Shown piece by piece: positions 38,114-46,858 of a stretch of DNA of 64,000 nt. The notes below the pieces were generated by a model. It saw only the letters and a program-made list of their open reading frames with translations. It did not search any database and was not told the origin of the DNA. Positions within the stretch are counted from its first letter, which is position 1, and the number at the start of each line of letters is the position of its first letter. A program made the translations under genes and the position numbers. Source of the stretch: Idiomarina aquatica (GTDB lineage: Bacteria; Pseudomonadota; Gammaproteobacteria; Enterobacterales; Alteromonadaceae); contig NZ_SNXI01000005.1 of assembly GCF_004362895.1 (NCBI RefSeq), positions 146,704-210,703 on the forward strand, in the 5' to 3' direction.

Positions 38114-38131
38114 TATGGTTGTACGCCTGTC

Positions 38132-38371
38132 TTAAGGCTTTTTAGACAAATACTGCTCGGCCCGTAACCACAGTTCGGACGGCAGACACTCCAGCGTATC
38201 AGCAATTTTCATCACTGACGAGACGGATGGATTAGCCGTGCCCCGCTCTACCCGGGAAATAAACGAGCGCGCCATGTCAGCACCGTTTGCGAGCTGTTCC
38301 TGCGACAAACGCTGCTCGACACGCTTAACTTTTACCGCCATACCAAAAGCTGTCTTAATATCAATTGCCAT
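38132..38371 (-). CDS. XRE-family HTH transcriptional regulator
   Basis: A 79-residue Cro/C1-type regulator: MAVKVKRVEQRLSQEQLANG, ARSFISRVERGTANPSVSSV, then a short C-terminal helix. No sensor domain. It is divergent from the EAL gene, and a perfect 11-bp-arm inverted repeat lies between them, a possible operator. Confidence 0.82.
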   Translation of the reverse strand: MAIDIKTAFGMAVKVKRVEQRLSQEQLANGADMARSFISRVERGTANPSVSSVMKIADTLECLPSELWLRAEQYLSKKP

Positions 38372-38447
38372 AAAATGAAATATAGAAATAAATTATAGTT
38401 ATAGTGACATTAAAAGCCTGTTTATAGAACACTCAATGAGATACCGC

Positions 38448-38491
38448 TTGACTCATATAATCATCAGTGCAATTCTCTTGATATGAGTCAA
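38448..38491. repeat. Perfect inverted repeat upstream of EAL gene
   Basis: Arms TTGACTCATAT (38448..38458) and ATATGAGTCAA (38481..38491), identical over 11 bp with a 22-nt spacer. It ends 23 nt before the EAL start codon. It contains TTGACT (-35-like) and a TATAAT (38456..38461). It could be an operator for a dimer pair or an RNA stem in the leader. Confidence 0.6.
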
Positions 38492-38514
38492 TAATTTTAC
38501 GCGGAATCAATAAG

Positions 38515-40746
38515 ATGAGATCACTTTTTGCAGTCGGTCTTATCGTTGCAGTAACGGCATTTGTGGTACCGAGCTCAGCGAATACAGATAATAGTGAGGT
38601 GTCGCAGACGCAGGTTATCAAACCTGCCCCACACTACAAAACCATCCGCTACGCTGGTTCAAAATATTATCCCCCGCTTGAATGGCTAGACAGTAACGAT
38701 TTACCGCAAGGCTTTATCACTGACTTGCGGTCCGCTATGGCAACCACCGACGGTTCTTCGGCCACATTTGAGCTGATGTTGTGGCAAAATGCGCTTGACG
38801 CAGTCAAAAGTGGTGACGCTGACGCAATAGCACTGATCCCGTCTGAGCGCCGGGCAAAGGATTTTGATTTCACTCAGCCCTTTCACTACGTCCCTCATGG
38901 TATTTTCTCACACACCGATGGCGTGCAATATACCCAGATTGATCAGCTAACCAATAAAATCATTGCCGTTGCCAGCGGTGCCTACGCCCAAACACAACTA
39001 CAAACAATGGCGGGCGATTATCAATTGCTCAACACCGCGGATGAGCTTGACTGTTTAAAACAGGTGGCGTTAAAGAACGCTGACGCCTGCATCGAGGTAT
39101 CAACAACTTCTGATGAACTGATTGCGATGTATGATCTTCCAGTGCAATTATCCAGCGGCCCTTTTTGGCCTCAGCCTTATGCATTCGGGGTAAAAAAAGG
39201 CAATACCAAATTACTGGCTCAGCTTAATGAGCAACTCGCCACTGTTATTGTTAATGGCGATTATGAGCGAGTTTATAAACAGTGGGCACATCAGATTGAA
39301 TCGAAACCGCATGGCCTGCTCGATATCATTTACCATGCCCTTTGGTTTTTTGTACCACTGGCCTTATTAGCCACACTAACACTGTGTTGGTCATTTACAT
39401 TACGTAAAAAAGTCGCACAAAAAACCCGGGCATTACGAGCGGAACTTGATCATAACCGCCAGCTCCAACAGCAAATCGAGTTTAATGCAGCACATGACAA
39501 CATAACCGGACTGCTCACTCGCACCGCTTTTTTTAATGAGATTGACCAGCAACTTCAGGCTCAGCAAGACAACGCTGAAGTCACCTTAATTATCACGCAA
39601 ATCAGTAACCTGGAATCGATGATTACGGTATTTGGTTATGATACGGCATTTACCACGGTTGCCCGGCTTGGGGAGCGTTTAAACACGCTGCCTAATGCAA
39701 TCAGTGCGCATTTTGGTTCAGGCCTGTTTGCGATTGCCGTCAATGATTCCGAACAAGTTGAACACACCATCGATAATATTCTTGAACCACTTTTTGCAGA
39801 TGCAACCGATATCGAACCGCAACTTGTGTTTGGTTACGCGGACACTCTTTGTTCCATTGAGCCGATAAAAGCGGCTGAACTGGTACGACGGGCAATAACC
39901 GCATTAACCTACGCGCAACGTAAAAAAGTGAAAGTGTCGCATTACCGTGATTCGATCGAGCCAGACGCCAATAACCTGCGCCTGCTTAACGATTTTCAAA
40001 AATTCGGCTGCCGACAGTTCGTGCTGCATTTTCAACCACAGCTTGATCTTGCCAAACAATCCGTATCTCACGTAGAGGCGTTAATTCGTTGGCAACATCC
40101 CGAATTAGGCTTAATTCCGCCGTATCAGTTTATTCCGCTGTTAGAAGAATCCGGCGGTATCAAGCAATTAACTCGCTGGGTTATTCAACAGGCCGTTGAG
40201 CGGCTCAAGCAGGATGAAAGTGCTAACGAGTCAAAGCCACTAATGATTAGCGTCAATATCAGCTCGCACGATTTGGTTGATGAAGATTTTCTACCTTTCG
40301 TGCGTAAAGTTATTGGTGATATCAATCCATCCCACTTGGTTTTCGAGATAACCGAAAGTGAATTGATTGAAGAGTCTGAGCGCGCTCGTGAGGTTATTCA
40401 AAAACTGGCATCTATGGGCATCGGCTCGGCCGTCGATGACTTTGGCACCGGCTACTCATCGTTGGCCTATTTAAATGATTTATCGGTGCAGGAAATTAAA
40501 CTGGATCGTTTGTTTGTTAAAAACATCTGCAGCAACAAGCGCAGTTATAAAATCGTTAAATCAACCATCGACCTGGCGCACGATCTGGGTTTATACACGG
40601 TCGCAGAAGGCGTCGAGGACAGAGAAACGCTAGAGCAACTTAAACAACTGGGTTGTGACCGCATTCAGGGCTACTACATCGCCAAACCCATGCCGGAACA
40701 GGAGTTGAACCTGTTTTTGGAGTCGTTTAAATCGCCCGGTTCCTAG
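38515..40746 (+). CDS. c-di-GMP phosphodiesterase with periplasmic solute-binding sensor
   Basis: A 743-residue membrane protein. A signal-like N-terminus is followed by an SBP_bac_3-type periplasmic sensor (about 40-260; YYPPLEWLDSNDLPQGFITDL, AVASGAYAQTQL), one TM helix (LWFFVPLALLATLTLCWSF), a degenerate GGDEF domain whose active site reads HFGSGLFAIAV, and an EAL domain. The EAL domain keeps HVEALIRWQHPE, FEITESEL, DDFGTGYSSLAYL and EGVEDRETL, so phosphodiesterase activity is likely. The sensor suggests control by an amino acid or similar ligand. Confidence 0.9.
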   Translation: MRSLFAVGLIVAVTAFVVPSSANTDNSEVSQTQVIKPAPHYKTIRYAGSKYYPPLEWLDSNDLPQGFITDLRSAMATTDGSSATFELMLWQNALDAVKSGDADAIALIPSERRAKDFDFTQPFHYVPHGIFSHTDGVQYTQIDQLTNKIIAVASGAYAQTQLQTMAGDYQLLNTADELDCLKQVALKNADACIEVSTTSDELIAMYDLPVQLSSGPFWPQPYAFGVKKGNTKLLAQLNEQLATVIVNGDYERVYKQWAHQIESKPHGLLDIIYHALWFFVPLALLATLTLCWSFTLRKKVAQKTRALRAELDHNRQLQQQIEFNAAHDNITGLLTRTAFFNEIDQQLQAQQDNAEVTLIITQISNLESMITVFGYDTAFTTVARLGERLNTLPNAISAHFGSGLFAIAVNDSEQVEHTIDNILEPLFADATDIEPQLVFGYADTLCSIEPIKAAELVRRAITALTYAQRKKVKVSHYRDSIEPDANNLRLLNDFQKFGCRQFVLHFQPQLDLAKQSVSHVEALIRWQHPELGLIPPYQFIPLLEESGGIKQLTRWVIQQAVERLKQDESANESKPLMISVNISSHDLVDEDFLPFVRKVIGDINPSHLVFEITESELIEESERAREVIQKLASMGIGSAVDDFGTGYSSLAYLNDLSVQEIKLDRLFVKNICSNKRSYKIVKSTIDLAHDLGLYTVAEGVEDRETLEQLKQLGCDRIQGYYIAKPMPEQELNLFLESFKSPGS

Positions 40747-40825
40747 ATTCAACTAACGACAGCGCTACTCAGATACGCCAACTTGTGCAAAACTAGCCAA
40801 TAAAAATAAAAAAAAGGAATGGCTT

Positions 40826-42202
40826 ATGTTTACCCGTATGTTGGCGCCAATTGCCGGTGTGCTGTTACTACTACCTACGTCAACCCAGGCAGTTCAGGCT
40901 CAGGGCCGAGTCATAGAATCTGCCGGGCAGTACTCTGTAGTACCCCATCGAGAGCGAGTTGCGCCTGTTAACGAAATGACCAATCAACGCCTGGATACCC
41001 TACTTCCGCGCTTAATGGATGAAACAGGACTGGACATGTGGCTGGTAATTAATCGCGAATACGCCGAAGACCCGGTTTATTTCTCGCTGGTACCGCAACC
41101 AACCTTTGCTGCACGTCGCACTACCATGCTGATTTTTAATCGGCTGGCGGATGGTACCGTAGAAAAACTGTCGGTTAACACCTACCCATTCGGGTCGCCG
41201 TACGAGTCGGTATGGTCCGGCGGCGATTTAGACGAGCAATGGCGGGCGTTGGCAAAACTGATTGTTGAGAAGAATCCACAACGTATCGGCATCAACGTAT
41301 CCCGCGACTGGCCGGTAGCTGACGGACTAACTAAGGGCTTGCACCAACGTTTGCTGGATGTCTTACCTGTTGATTATGCATCGCGGTTAACCTCTGCCGA
41401 AGAGCTGGTGGTGCGCTGGGTCGAACCCCGCACAGAGCAAGAAGCCAGCATTTTGAGTACAGCCGTTGCGCTGGCCCGTGGTGTAATAGCGGAAGCGTTT
41501 AGTAATAAAACCATTACTCCCGGAGTCACCCACACCGACGACGTCGCCTGGTTTATTCGCCAACGCTTTGAAGAGCTTGGTTTAGACGCCTGGTTTATGC
41601 CTTACGTGACCTTCCAGCGTGCAGGCCGCCAATGTACCGATGACATGCCTTTTTGCAGTAATGGTAAAGGCGTGATTGAGCGCGGTGACGTGCTGCATAC
41701 CGATGTGGGTATTTGTTATCTTACGATGTGCACTGATACCCAGGAAATGGCTTATGTACTTAAACGCGGTGAGACTGATGCCCCCACCGGCCTTAAAAAC
41801 GCCCTGGCAACCGGCAACCAATGGCAAGAGCTGCTAACCGCTGAATTTACTGTAGGCCGAACCGGCAACGAAGTATTAGCAGCCACCATAGAAGCCAGTC
41901 AAGCCGCCGGTATTAACAGCAGCACCTATACTCACCCCATCGGGTTTTATGGCCATGCGCCGGGGCCAACGATCGGCATGTGGGACAACCAAGGCCCGAC
42001 GCCAGTGCGCGGTGACTGGCCATTACACGCCAATACTGCATATGCGATAGAAGGCAACATCAAACAGTCGATCCCCGAATGGGATGACCAAACCGTACAA
42101 ATTATGTTAGAACAAACGGCATTCTTTGCCGGCAATAAGGTTGACGGCAAGAAGGTTACATATAGCGCGGGCCGGCAAACGCAGTGGCACTTGATTCGCT
42201 AA
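40826..42202 (+). CDS. Secreted M24-family metallopeptidase
   Basis: A 458-residue protein with a signal peptide ending near VQAQG. An N-terminal aminopeptidase-P-like domain precedes the M24 catalytic domain (about 225-440). Metal ligands can be placed in LHTDVGI, MCTDTQEMA, HAPGPTIG, YAIEGNIK and MLEQTAFF. Predicted periplasmic or secreted Xaa-Pro-type aminopeptidase or related peptidase. AAGGA is about 9 nt before the ATG. It precedes the CDF exporter gene by 31 nt and may share its transcript. Confidence 0.88.
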   Translation: MFTRMLAPIAGVLLLLPTSTQAVQAQGRVIESAGQYSVVPHRERVAPVNEMTNQRLDTLLPRLMDETGLDMWLVINREYAEDPVYFSLVPQPTFAARRTTMLIFNRLADGTVEKLSVNTYPFGSPYESVWSGGDLDEQWRALAKLIVEKNPQRIGINVSRDWPVADGLTKGLHQRLLDVLPVDYASRLTSAEELVVRWVEPRTEQEASILSTAVALARGVIAEAFSNKTITPGVTHTDDVAWFIRQRFEELGLDAWFMPYVTFQRAGRQCTDDMPFCSNGKGVIERGDVLHTDVGICYLTMCTDTQEMAYVLKRGETDAPTGLKNALATGNQWQELLTAEFTVGRTGNEVLAATIEASQAAGINSSTYTHPIGFYGHAPGPTIGMWDNQGPTPVRGDWPLHANTAYAIEGNIKQSIPEWDDQTVQIMLEQTAFFAGNKVDGKKVTYSAGRQTQWHLIR

Positions 42203-42233
42203 CACGATTTGACTGACAAACAACGGAGTTCTT

Positions 42234-43157
42234 TTGAGTCATCACCACAATCATTCACACGGCCATAGCCATGACCACAGCCACCTGCCATCAAAGCGGT
42301 TGGGCTGGGCCTTTGTGCTCAATTTTGTCTTTACCATCATTGAGTTTATTGGTGGGATATTAACTAACAGTACCGCCATCTTAGCGGATGCCGTGCATGA
42401 TTTAGGCGATAGCATCTCGTTAGGGCTCGCCTGGATTTTGAACAAATTGGGCAATAAACAAGCCAACCACCGCTTTACTTATGGCTACAAACGCCTGAGT
42501 CTGGTGGGTGCATTTATCAATGCCGTGGTGTTAATTGCCGGCTCGGTGTGGGTATTATTTGAAGCAATTCCGAGATTGTGGAACCCCACCATGCCAGTAG
42601 CCGAGGGCATGATCGGGCTGGCAATATTGGGCGTTGCCGTTAATGGCTTTGCGGCCTATAAATTATCCGCAGGTAAAACCCTCAACGAACGGGTCATCAA
42701 CTGGCACCTGCTAGAGGACGTATTGGGCTGGGTTGCCGTCTTAATCGTCGCCATTGTGTTGCTGTTTGTCGACTGGCCAATTTTAGATCCACTACTATCC
42801 ATTGCCTTCACGCTGTTTATCCTGGTTAACGTACTACGTAACTTATGGGCAACCATCAAATTATTCGTACAGGCCAACCCTGACCACGCGCTTTATCGTA
42901 ATGTCGAGCAGGTATTAGCGGACCTGCCGGACGTCACCGATATCCACCACCTACACTTCTGGTCGCTGGATGGAGAATCCCACGTATTAACCGCACATTT
43001 GGTGGTCGCACGCGATTTAACCGCCGCCGAATACAGTGAATTAAAAGCTCTGATTGATCACCGCTTAGCAGCCTATAAACTCAGCCACACCACCATCGAG
43101 CTGGAGTTCCCCAGCGAAAACTGCCGGGATGAGCTTGTTGACCACAATGCACATTGA
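42234..43157 (+). CDS. Cation diffusion facilitator (zinc/heavy-metal exporter)
   Basis: A 307-residue CDF transporter. The N-terminus is a histidine chain (SHHHNHSHGHSHDHSHLPS), followed by six helices with DAVHDLGDS in TM2 and WHLLEDVLGW in TM5, which hold the His/Asp metal sites of CzcD/ZitB-like zinc exporters, and a C-terminal CTD (HHLHFWSLDGESHVL). Translation starts at TTG 42234, fixed by CGGAG about 6 nt upstream and the His-rich start. Exports zinc, possibly cobalt or cadmium. Confidence 0.92.
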   Translation: MSHHHNHSHGHSHDHSHLPSKRLGWAFVLNFVFTIIEFIGGILTNSTAILADAVHDLGDSISLGLAWILNKLGNKQANHRFTYGYKRLSLVGAFINAVVLIAGSVWVLFEAIPRLWNPTMPVAEGMIGLAILGVAVNGFAAYKLSAGKTLNERVINWHLLEDVLGWVAVLIVAIVLLFVDWPILDPLLSIAFTLFILVNVLRNLWATIKLFVQANPDHALYRNVEQVLADLPDVTDIHHLHFWSLDGESHVLTAHLVVARDLTAAEYSELKALIDHRLAAYKLSHTTIELEFPSENCRDELVDHNAH

Positions 43158-43163
43158 GACTAT

Positions 43164-43180
43164 ATTCAGACTAAATTCAG
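43164..43180. promoter_or_regulatory. 11-bp-period direct repeat before toxin-antitoxin pair
   Basis: ATTCAG-ACTAA-ATTCAG, two identical hexamers on one helical turn, 16 nt before the antitoxin ATG. Candidate autoregulatory site for the Phd/YefM-type antitoxin. Confidence 0.35.
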
Positions 43181-43195
43181 TTCATAGAGGTTGCT

Positions 43196-43477
43196 ATGGT
43201 GCTTTCTGACAAAATCAAACCGATAAGCTATTTAAAAGCTAACGCCGCCAGGATCTCACTCGAGCTCGCGGAGACTGAGGGTCCCATGTACATAACCCAA
43301 AATGGCGAAGCGAAAATGGTGGTGCAAGATATAAAGAGCTTTGAAAAAACTCAGGAACAACTGGCTATGCTTAAAATTTTAGCCTTGGGTAACCAACAAA
43401 TTGAGAGCGGAGATGTTCAATCGGTGGATGACGCTTTTGACAATCTCGAGCAAACGCTCGCCAGTCGTTCACAGTAA
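43196..43477 (+). CDS. Type II antitoxin, Phd/YefM family
   Basis: A 93-residue antitoxin. The N-terminal DNA-binding fold reads KPISYLKANAARISLELAETEGPMYITQNGEAKMVVQ, Phd/YefM-like, followed by a toxin-binding tail (VDDAFDNLEQTLAS). A GAGG lies before the ATG. The ParE-type toxin gene follows 19 nt later. Confidence 0.85.
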   Translation: MVLSDKIKPISYLKANAARISLELAETEGPMYITQNGEAKMVVQDIKSFEKTQEQLAMLKILALGNQQIESGDVQSVDDAFDNLEQTLASRSQ

Positions 43478-43496
43478 GCGTCCACAGTAATCCTTA

Positions 43497-43823
43497 ATGA
43501 CTTATTCTGTAAAGCTGACCGCTAACGCGGTTAACGACATTGGTGACATTGTCGACTATATCGCCACCAACGACGCTGAAGCTAAAGCGCTTCATACGCT
43601 GAAAGCACTACGATCATTAGTCGCTAGTTTAAGCCAGCATCCGGAGCGCGGCTCATATCCCAACGAGCTGATATCTCTCGGTATTAAAGAGTTTCGCCAA
43701 GTCCAGATGCCGCCATATCGGTGTATCTACAGAATCATCAACGCCGATGTGTATGTTCTTATCGTTGCCGATGGGCGCCGCGATATGCAAACATTACTGC
43801 AACGCCGCTTATTGCAAGGTTAA
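43497..43823 (+). CDS. Type II toxin, RelE/ParE family
   Basis: A 108-residue ParE/RelE-fold protein: VKLTANAVNDIGDIVDYIA, HPERGSYPNEL, REFRQVQ-like EFRQVQMPPYRCIYRI and VYVLIVADGRRDMQTLLQRR. The last helix with RRD is typical of ParE (gyrase poison) more than ribosome-dependent RelE. Paired with the antitoxin at 43196..43477. Weak ribosome-binding site, as usual for toxins. Confidence 0.85.
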   Translation: MTYSVKLTANAVNDIGDIVDYIATNDAEAKALHTLKALRSLVASLSQHPERGSYPNELISLGIKEFRQVQMPPYRCIYRIINADVYVLIVADGRRDMQTLLQRRLLQG

Positions 43824-43840
43824 CTCCCACAACGAATGTT

Positions 43841-44641
43841 ATGTCAAAAGATAAAGCAAAGCTCGAGCAGTTTTTAGCACAAAACAAACCTTTGACCGTA
43901 TTGACCGGTGCCGGTTTAAGCACCGCGTCGGGGATCCCTGACTACCGCGACCATAACGGCAACTGGAAAAGCGCTCCACCGATGCAGCATCGTGACTTTA
44001 TGACCGACGAAGCGTTGCGAAAGCGCTATTGGGCGCGTTCGCTGCACGGCTGGCCGGTGCTTTATAATGCACAGCCGAATCCGGCACATAAGGCACTTGC
44101 ACAGATGCAGAATGAGGGGCTAATCGGCACCATTATTACCCAAAACGTTGATGGCCTGCACCAAAAAGCAGGCGCAACAGACGTCATAAATTTGCATGGT
44201 TACGCTAACGACATGATTTGCATGGACTGCGGCGCGCGCTCGCCGCGCATCGACATGCATGAACGCTGCCTGGCGCTCAATCCAGAGTTTGCCGACCTCG
44301 ATGCCACTGCATTACCCGACGGCGATGCGGACATCGACATGGACTTCTCTCGCTTTAAGATTGCCAACTGCCTTAATTGCAGTGGCTTACTCAAGCCAGA
44401 TGTGGTGTATTTTGGTGATACCGTACCCAAAGAACGCGTCGCCAAAGCTAGACAAGCGCTAGCCGAAAGTGCCGGATTATTAGTAGTCGGTTCATCACTG
44501 ATGGTGTTTTCCGGTTACCGCTTTGCCCGACAGGCAAATGAACAAGGCCAGCCCATTGGCATACTAACCCGCGGCAAAACCCGCGCTGATGAGCTGGCAA
44601 CCTTGAAGATTGACGCCACCATTGCCGATGTTTTGCTATAA
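43841..44641 (+). CDS. Sir2-family NAD-dependent deacylase
   Basis: About 266 residues. Signature motifs: TGAGLSTASGIPDYRDHNG, TQNVDGLHQKAG, catalytic His in NLHGYAND, and zinc cysteines in CMDCG and CLNCSG. It removes acyl groups from lysines with NAD. ATG 43841 is the start; an upstream reading frame back to 43721 overlaps the toxin gene and is rejected. It follows the toxin by 17 nt, so co-transcription with the toxin-antitoxin pair is possible. Confidence 0.92.
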   Translation: MSKDKAKLEQFLAQNKPLTVLTGAGLSTASGIPDYRDHNGNWKSAPPMQHRDFMTDEALRKRYWARSLHGWPVLYNAQPNPAHKALAQMQNEGLIGTIITQNVDGLHQKAGATDVINLHGYANDMICMDCGARSPRIDMHERCLALNPEFADLDATALPDGDADIDMDFSRFKIANCLNCSGLLKPDVVYFGDTVPKERVAKARQALAESAGLLVVGSSLMVFSGYRFARQANEQGQPIGILTRGKTRADELATLKIDATIADVLL

Positions 44642-44672
44642 ACTTATTAAAAACTCGCGTTAAAGGAACACC

Positions 44673-45177
44673 ATGAAAATCATTACAAAAATTGCGCTCG
44701 TGGCTACCGCTATTACCATGCCGTTTATGAGTAGTGCCGATGTTGTGTCATCTTCGGAACAGGGTTTTCAGATAAAAATCGAGCAGCCTTATGAGGGAAC
44801 TGCTGATAGCGGCTATCAACGCTTTGTTAATGACATAAACCAATGGTGGTTGGATGATCACACCTGGTTTGGTGACGCAGAAAAACTGTCTATCGACGCC
44901 ACTGCGTGGCGGTTGTTTTTGCGAAATCGACGGTAAAAAGCAAGCGCTTCATATGCAAGTTGCCTACGTCGATCCCGGCAAAACGCTGCGTTTAGTCGGC
45001 GGCCTGGGACCACTACAATCGTTGGGTATGACCGGTACCATGACCATCAGCTTTAGCGACGGCAAAGTTAAGCTGGATTACATTGTTGGTGGCTACCCCA
45101 CCACTGACTTTACGCAATTAGCGCCGATTGTTGATAGTGTTTTGCAGCAACAGTTGGCGTCGTTTGCTGCGTTTTAA
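44673..45177 (+). pseudogene. Frameshifted SRPBCC/START-like secreted protein
   Basis: A signal-peptide protein (MKIITKIALVATAITMPFM) of 167 residues once frame is restored. Frame one encodes up to WWLDDHTWFGDAEKLSIDATA; frame two continues GGCFCEIDGKKQALHMQV and GLGPLQSLGMTGTMTISF to a stop at 45177. The hand-over is an extra T at 44907; without it DATA-GGCFCE matches the SRPBCC core. The single-base shift makes a pseudogene or a sequencing error. Function unknown, perhaps lipid or hydrophobic-ligand binding. Confidence 0.7.
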
Positions 45178-45191
45178 TCAGATAAAACGCG

Positions 45192-45602
45192 TTAAAAGTC
45201 TTTCTTACGCAGGGCCTTCTTCTGGCCCTGTTGTTTTTTCTTCTGTATACGCTTTTCTTTCGCTGCACGACTGGGCTTAGTGGCAATACGTTTTTTCTGC
45301 ACCCGCGAGACGCTGCGAATGAGCTCAATCAACTGCTCCAGCGCCAACTCGCGATTACGAGCCTGACTGCGCGTTTCTTGTGACTTAATAATGACTTTGC
45401 CGCTTTGCGTAATACGGTGATCAGAGCGTTTTAACAGCCGCTGTTTATAAAAATCCGGCAGCGACGATGCCTGAATATCGAAAATCAACTGTGCGGCGGT
45501 GGCAACTTTATTGACGTTTTGTCCACCCGCACCGCTGGAGCGAATAAACTGCCACTCAATTTCATGCTCCGGAATTTCGACGCGTTGTGAGACTTTAATC
45601 AT
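45192..45602 (-). CDS. arfB: Alternative ribosome-rescue factor ArfB (YaeJ)
   Basis: A 136-residue peptidyl-tRNA hydrolase-like protein. GGQ is present in SSGAGGQNVNKVATAAQ, and the C-terminus is a long basic tail (KRIATKPSRAAKEKRIQKKK) that enters the mRNA tunnel. Rescues stalled ribosomes when tmRNA does not. Ends 15 nt from the convergent frameshifted SRPBCC gene. Confidence 0.92.
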   Translation of the reverse strand: MIKVSQRVEIPEHEIEWQFIRSSGAGGQNVNKVATAAQLIFDIQASSLPDFYKQRLLKRSDHRITQSGKVIIKSQETRSQARNRELALEQLIELIRSVSRVQKKRIATKPSRAAKEKRIQKKKQQGQKKALRKKDF

Positions 45603-45647
45603 GGTATTGCCATCGTGTTGAAAGTGAATGTGGTAACTATTGCGATA

Positions 45648-45932
45648 TCAAACACGCTTTTTAAAAGCTGAATAAAACTTACTTTTGTCTCGTTTCCCCA
45701 CAGCTAAAACGTAAACGACCAACTCATCCTCGACTACGTCATAAACTAACCGGTATCCCGCTGACCGCAGCTTAATTTTGTAGACAGCGTCGTAACCACT
45801 TAACTTATCAGCTAAAACTCGCGGCTGCTTCAAACGATCTGCCAACTTTTTTTTGAACTGGCTCTTAACCGCCGAACCCAGCTTATTCCACTCTTTTAAA
45901 GCCGCTGGAATAAATTTTAACTTATAGGTCAT
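45648..45932 (-). CDS. Type II toxin, RelE family
   Basis: A 94-residue RelE-like mRNA interferase: MTYKLKFIPAALKEWNKLGS, KLSGYDAVYKIKLRSAGYRL and VVYVLAVGKRDKSKFY. The Lys/Arg/Tyr pattern is typical. Its ATG overlaps the antitoxin end by 11 nt, so expression is coupled. Confidence 0.87.
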   Translation of the reverse strand: MTYKLKFIPAALKEWNKLGSAVKSQFKKKLADRLKQPRVLADKLSGYDAVYKIKLRSAGYRLVYDVVEDELVVYVLAVGKRDKSKFYSAFKKRV

Positions 45933-46173
45933 CCAACGATACCGAGACGGCTTGATCTCTATCGTTACGACGCTCCTCTACGAGCTTACCAAGTTCGTAA
46001 TCCTCAATGGTATCCATTAACGCTTCATAGGTTGCGGCAGGAATCAGATAAGCAGCCGGCTTGTTGTGATTGAGTACTGCGACCGGTGAGCCGCTTGCCT
46101 CTGCAATCAAAGCCGATGGGTTTTTCTTTAATTCTGAAATACTTACAGAAAAGTCAGCGAGTACTTGACGCAT
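45922..46173 (-). CDS. Type II antitoxin, Phd/YefM (RelB-like) family
   Basis: An 83-residue antitoxin: VLADFSVSISELKKNPSALI, AVLNHNKPAAYLIPAATYEAL and an acidic C-terminal tail (GKLVEERRNDRDQAVSVSLDD). First gene of the pair with RelE. An inverted repeat TATGACC/GGTCATA lies just upstream, a likely autoregulatory operator. Confidence 0.85.
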   Translation of the reverse strand: MRQVLADFSVSISELKKNPSALIAEASGSPVAVLNHNKPAAYLIPAATYEALMDTIEDYELGKLVEERRNDRDQAVSVSLDDL

Positions 46174-46175
46174 AT

Positions 46176-46209
46176 TATGACCTCTATTTGGATCTATATT
46201 AGGGTCATA
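46176..46209. promoter_or_regulatory. Inverted repeat operator before the relBE-like pair
   Basis: Arms TATGACC (46176..46182) and GGTCATA (46203..46209), exact over 7 bp with a 20-nt spacer, placed directly upstream of the antitoxin ATG. Typical location for antitoxin autoregulation. Confidence 0.5.
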
Positions 46210-46250
46210 TAATAGCCCGTATTTTGAGCCAACACCACATTTTAAGATAC

Positions 46251-46760
46251 TTACTCAAGTAGCGTATCGATTAGCCAAGCCGATAGATTATTGCGGCCAC
46301 TCAAACCGGATTTAGCATAGACTGATGACGCTTGCTGGCGCACCGTCTTCTCTTTGGTGCTTCTAACTTCAGCTATCTCGTTAAAACTTAACCCCTTGAT
46401 TAATAAAACGGCCACCTCTTGTTCACTGGGCGATAGTTTCCATTGTTTGAACCAGGATTGTACAGCAGCATAAGAGTCTGGTGCACCGTCTAACTTAACT
46501 TGAGACGCTTGGTTTTCTGCACTGTCTTTTTCGCGTTGCTGGTGCCTTGTTAAAGCCTCTTTTACCTGTTGCAGTTCACGGTTACGTCCTAACACTCGTT
46601 TCCATAGCACAACAAATGCAGCAATCGAAATAACCACAGTTATTCCCTCTATGGCTAAGTGCCAGGTTGCTACTTGCATATGATAATCCGCCACGACATC
46701 AGAAATATTAGCAAACGCGATAAGTAAAAAAATTACCATTAATAGTCGGTCAATTGTCAT
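46251..46760 (-). CDS. Membrane-tethered LuxR-type (GerE HTH) regulator
   Basis: About 169 residues. Two hydrophobic helices near the N-terminus (LLMVIFLLIAFANI; LAIEGITVVISIAAFVVLW) anchor the protein, then a coiled region and a C-terminal LuxR/GerE HTH (LSPSEQEVAVLLIKGLSFNE, TVRQQASSVYAKSGLSGRN). No receiver domain, so it is a one-component membrane regulator. ATG 46760 has GGGGA upstream. It is divergent from the TolC/adaptor/RND operon, which it probably controls. Confidence 0.82.
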   Translation of the reverse strand: MTIDRLLMVIFLLIAFANISDVVADYHMQVATWHLAIEGITVVISIAAFVVLWKRVLGRNRELQQVKEALTRHQQREKDSAENQASQVKLDGAPDSYAAVQSWFKQWKLSPSEQEVAVLLIKGLSFNEIAEVRSTKEKTVRQQASSVYAKSGLSGRNNLSAWLIDTLLE

Positions 46761-46858
46761 AAATTCCCCATAACATACTACGCTTAGGACATCTGCCCGA
46801 TGCATTAATGCCTTAAAAACCCTAGTCTTTAAGATGATATTAACCGATGGAGGCTTTG

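Noticed and set aside
39700..39735. Active GGDEF site in the EAL protein
   Set aside because: The site reads HFGSGLF, lacking the residues required for catalysis.
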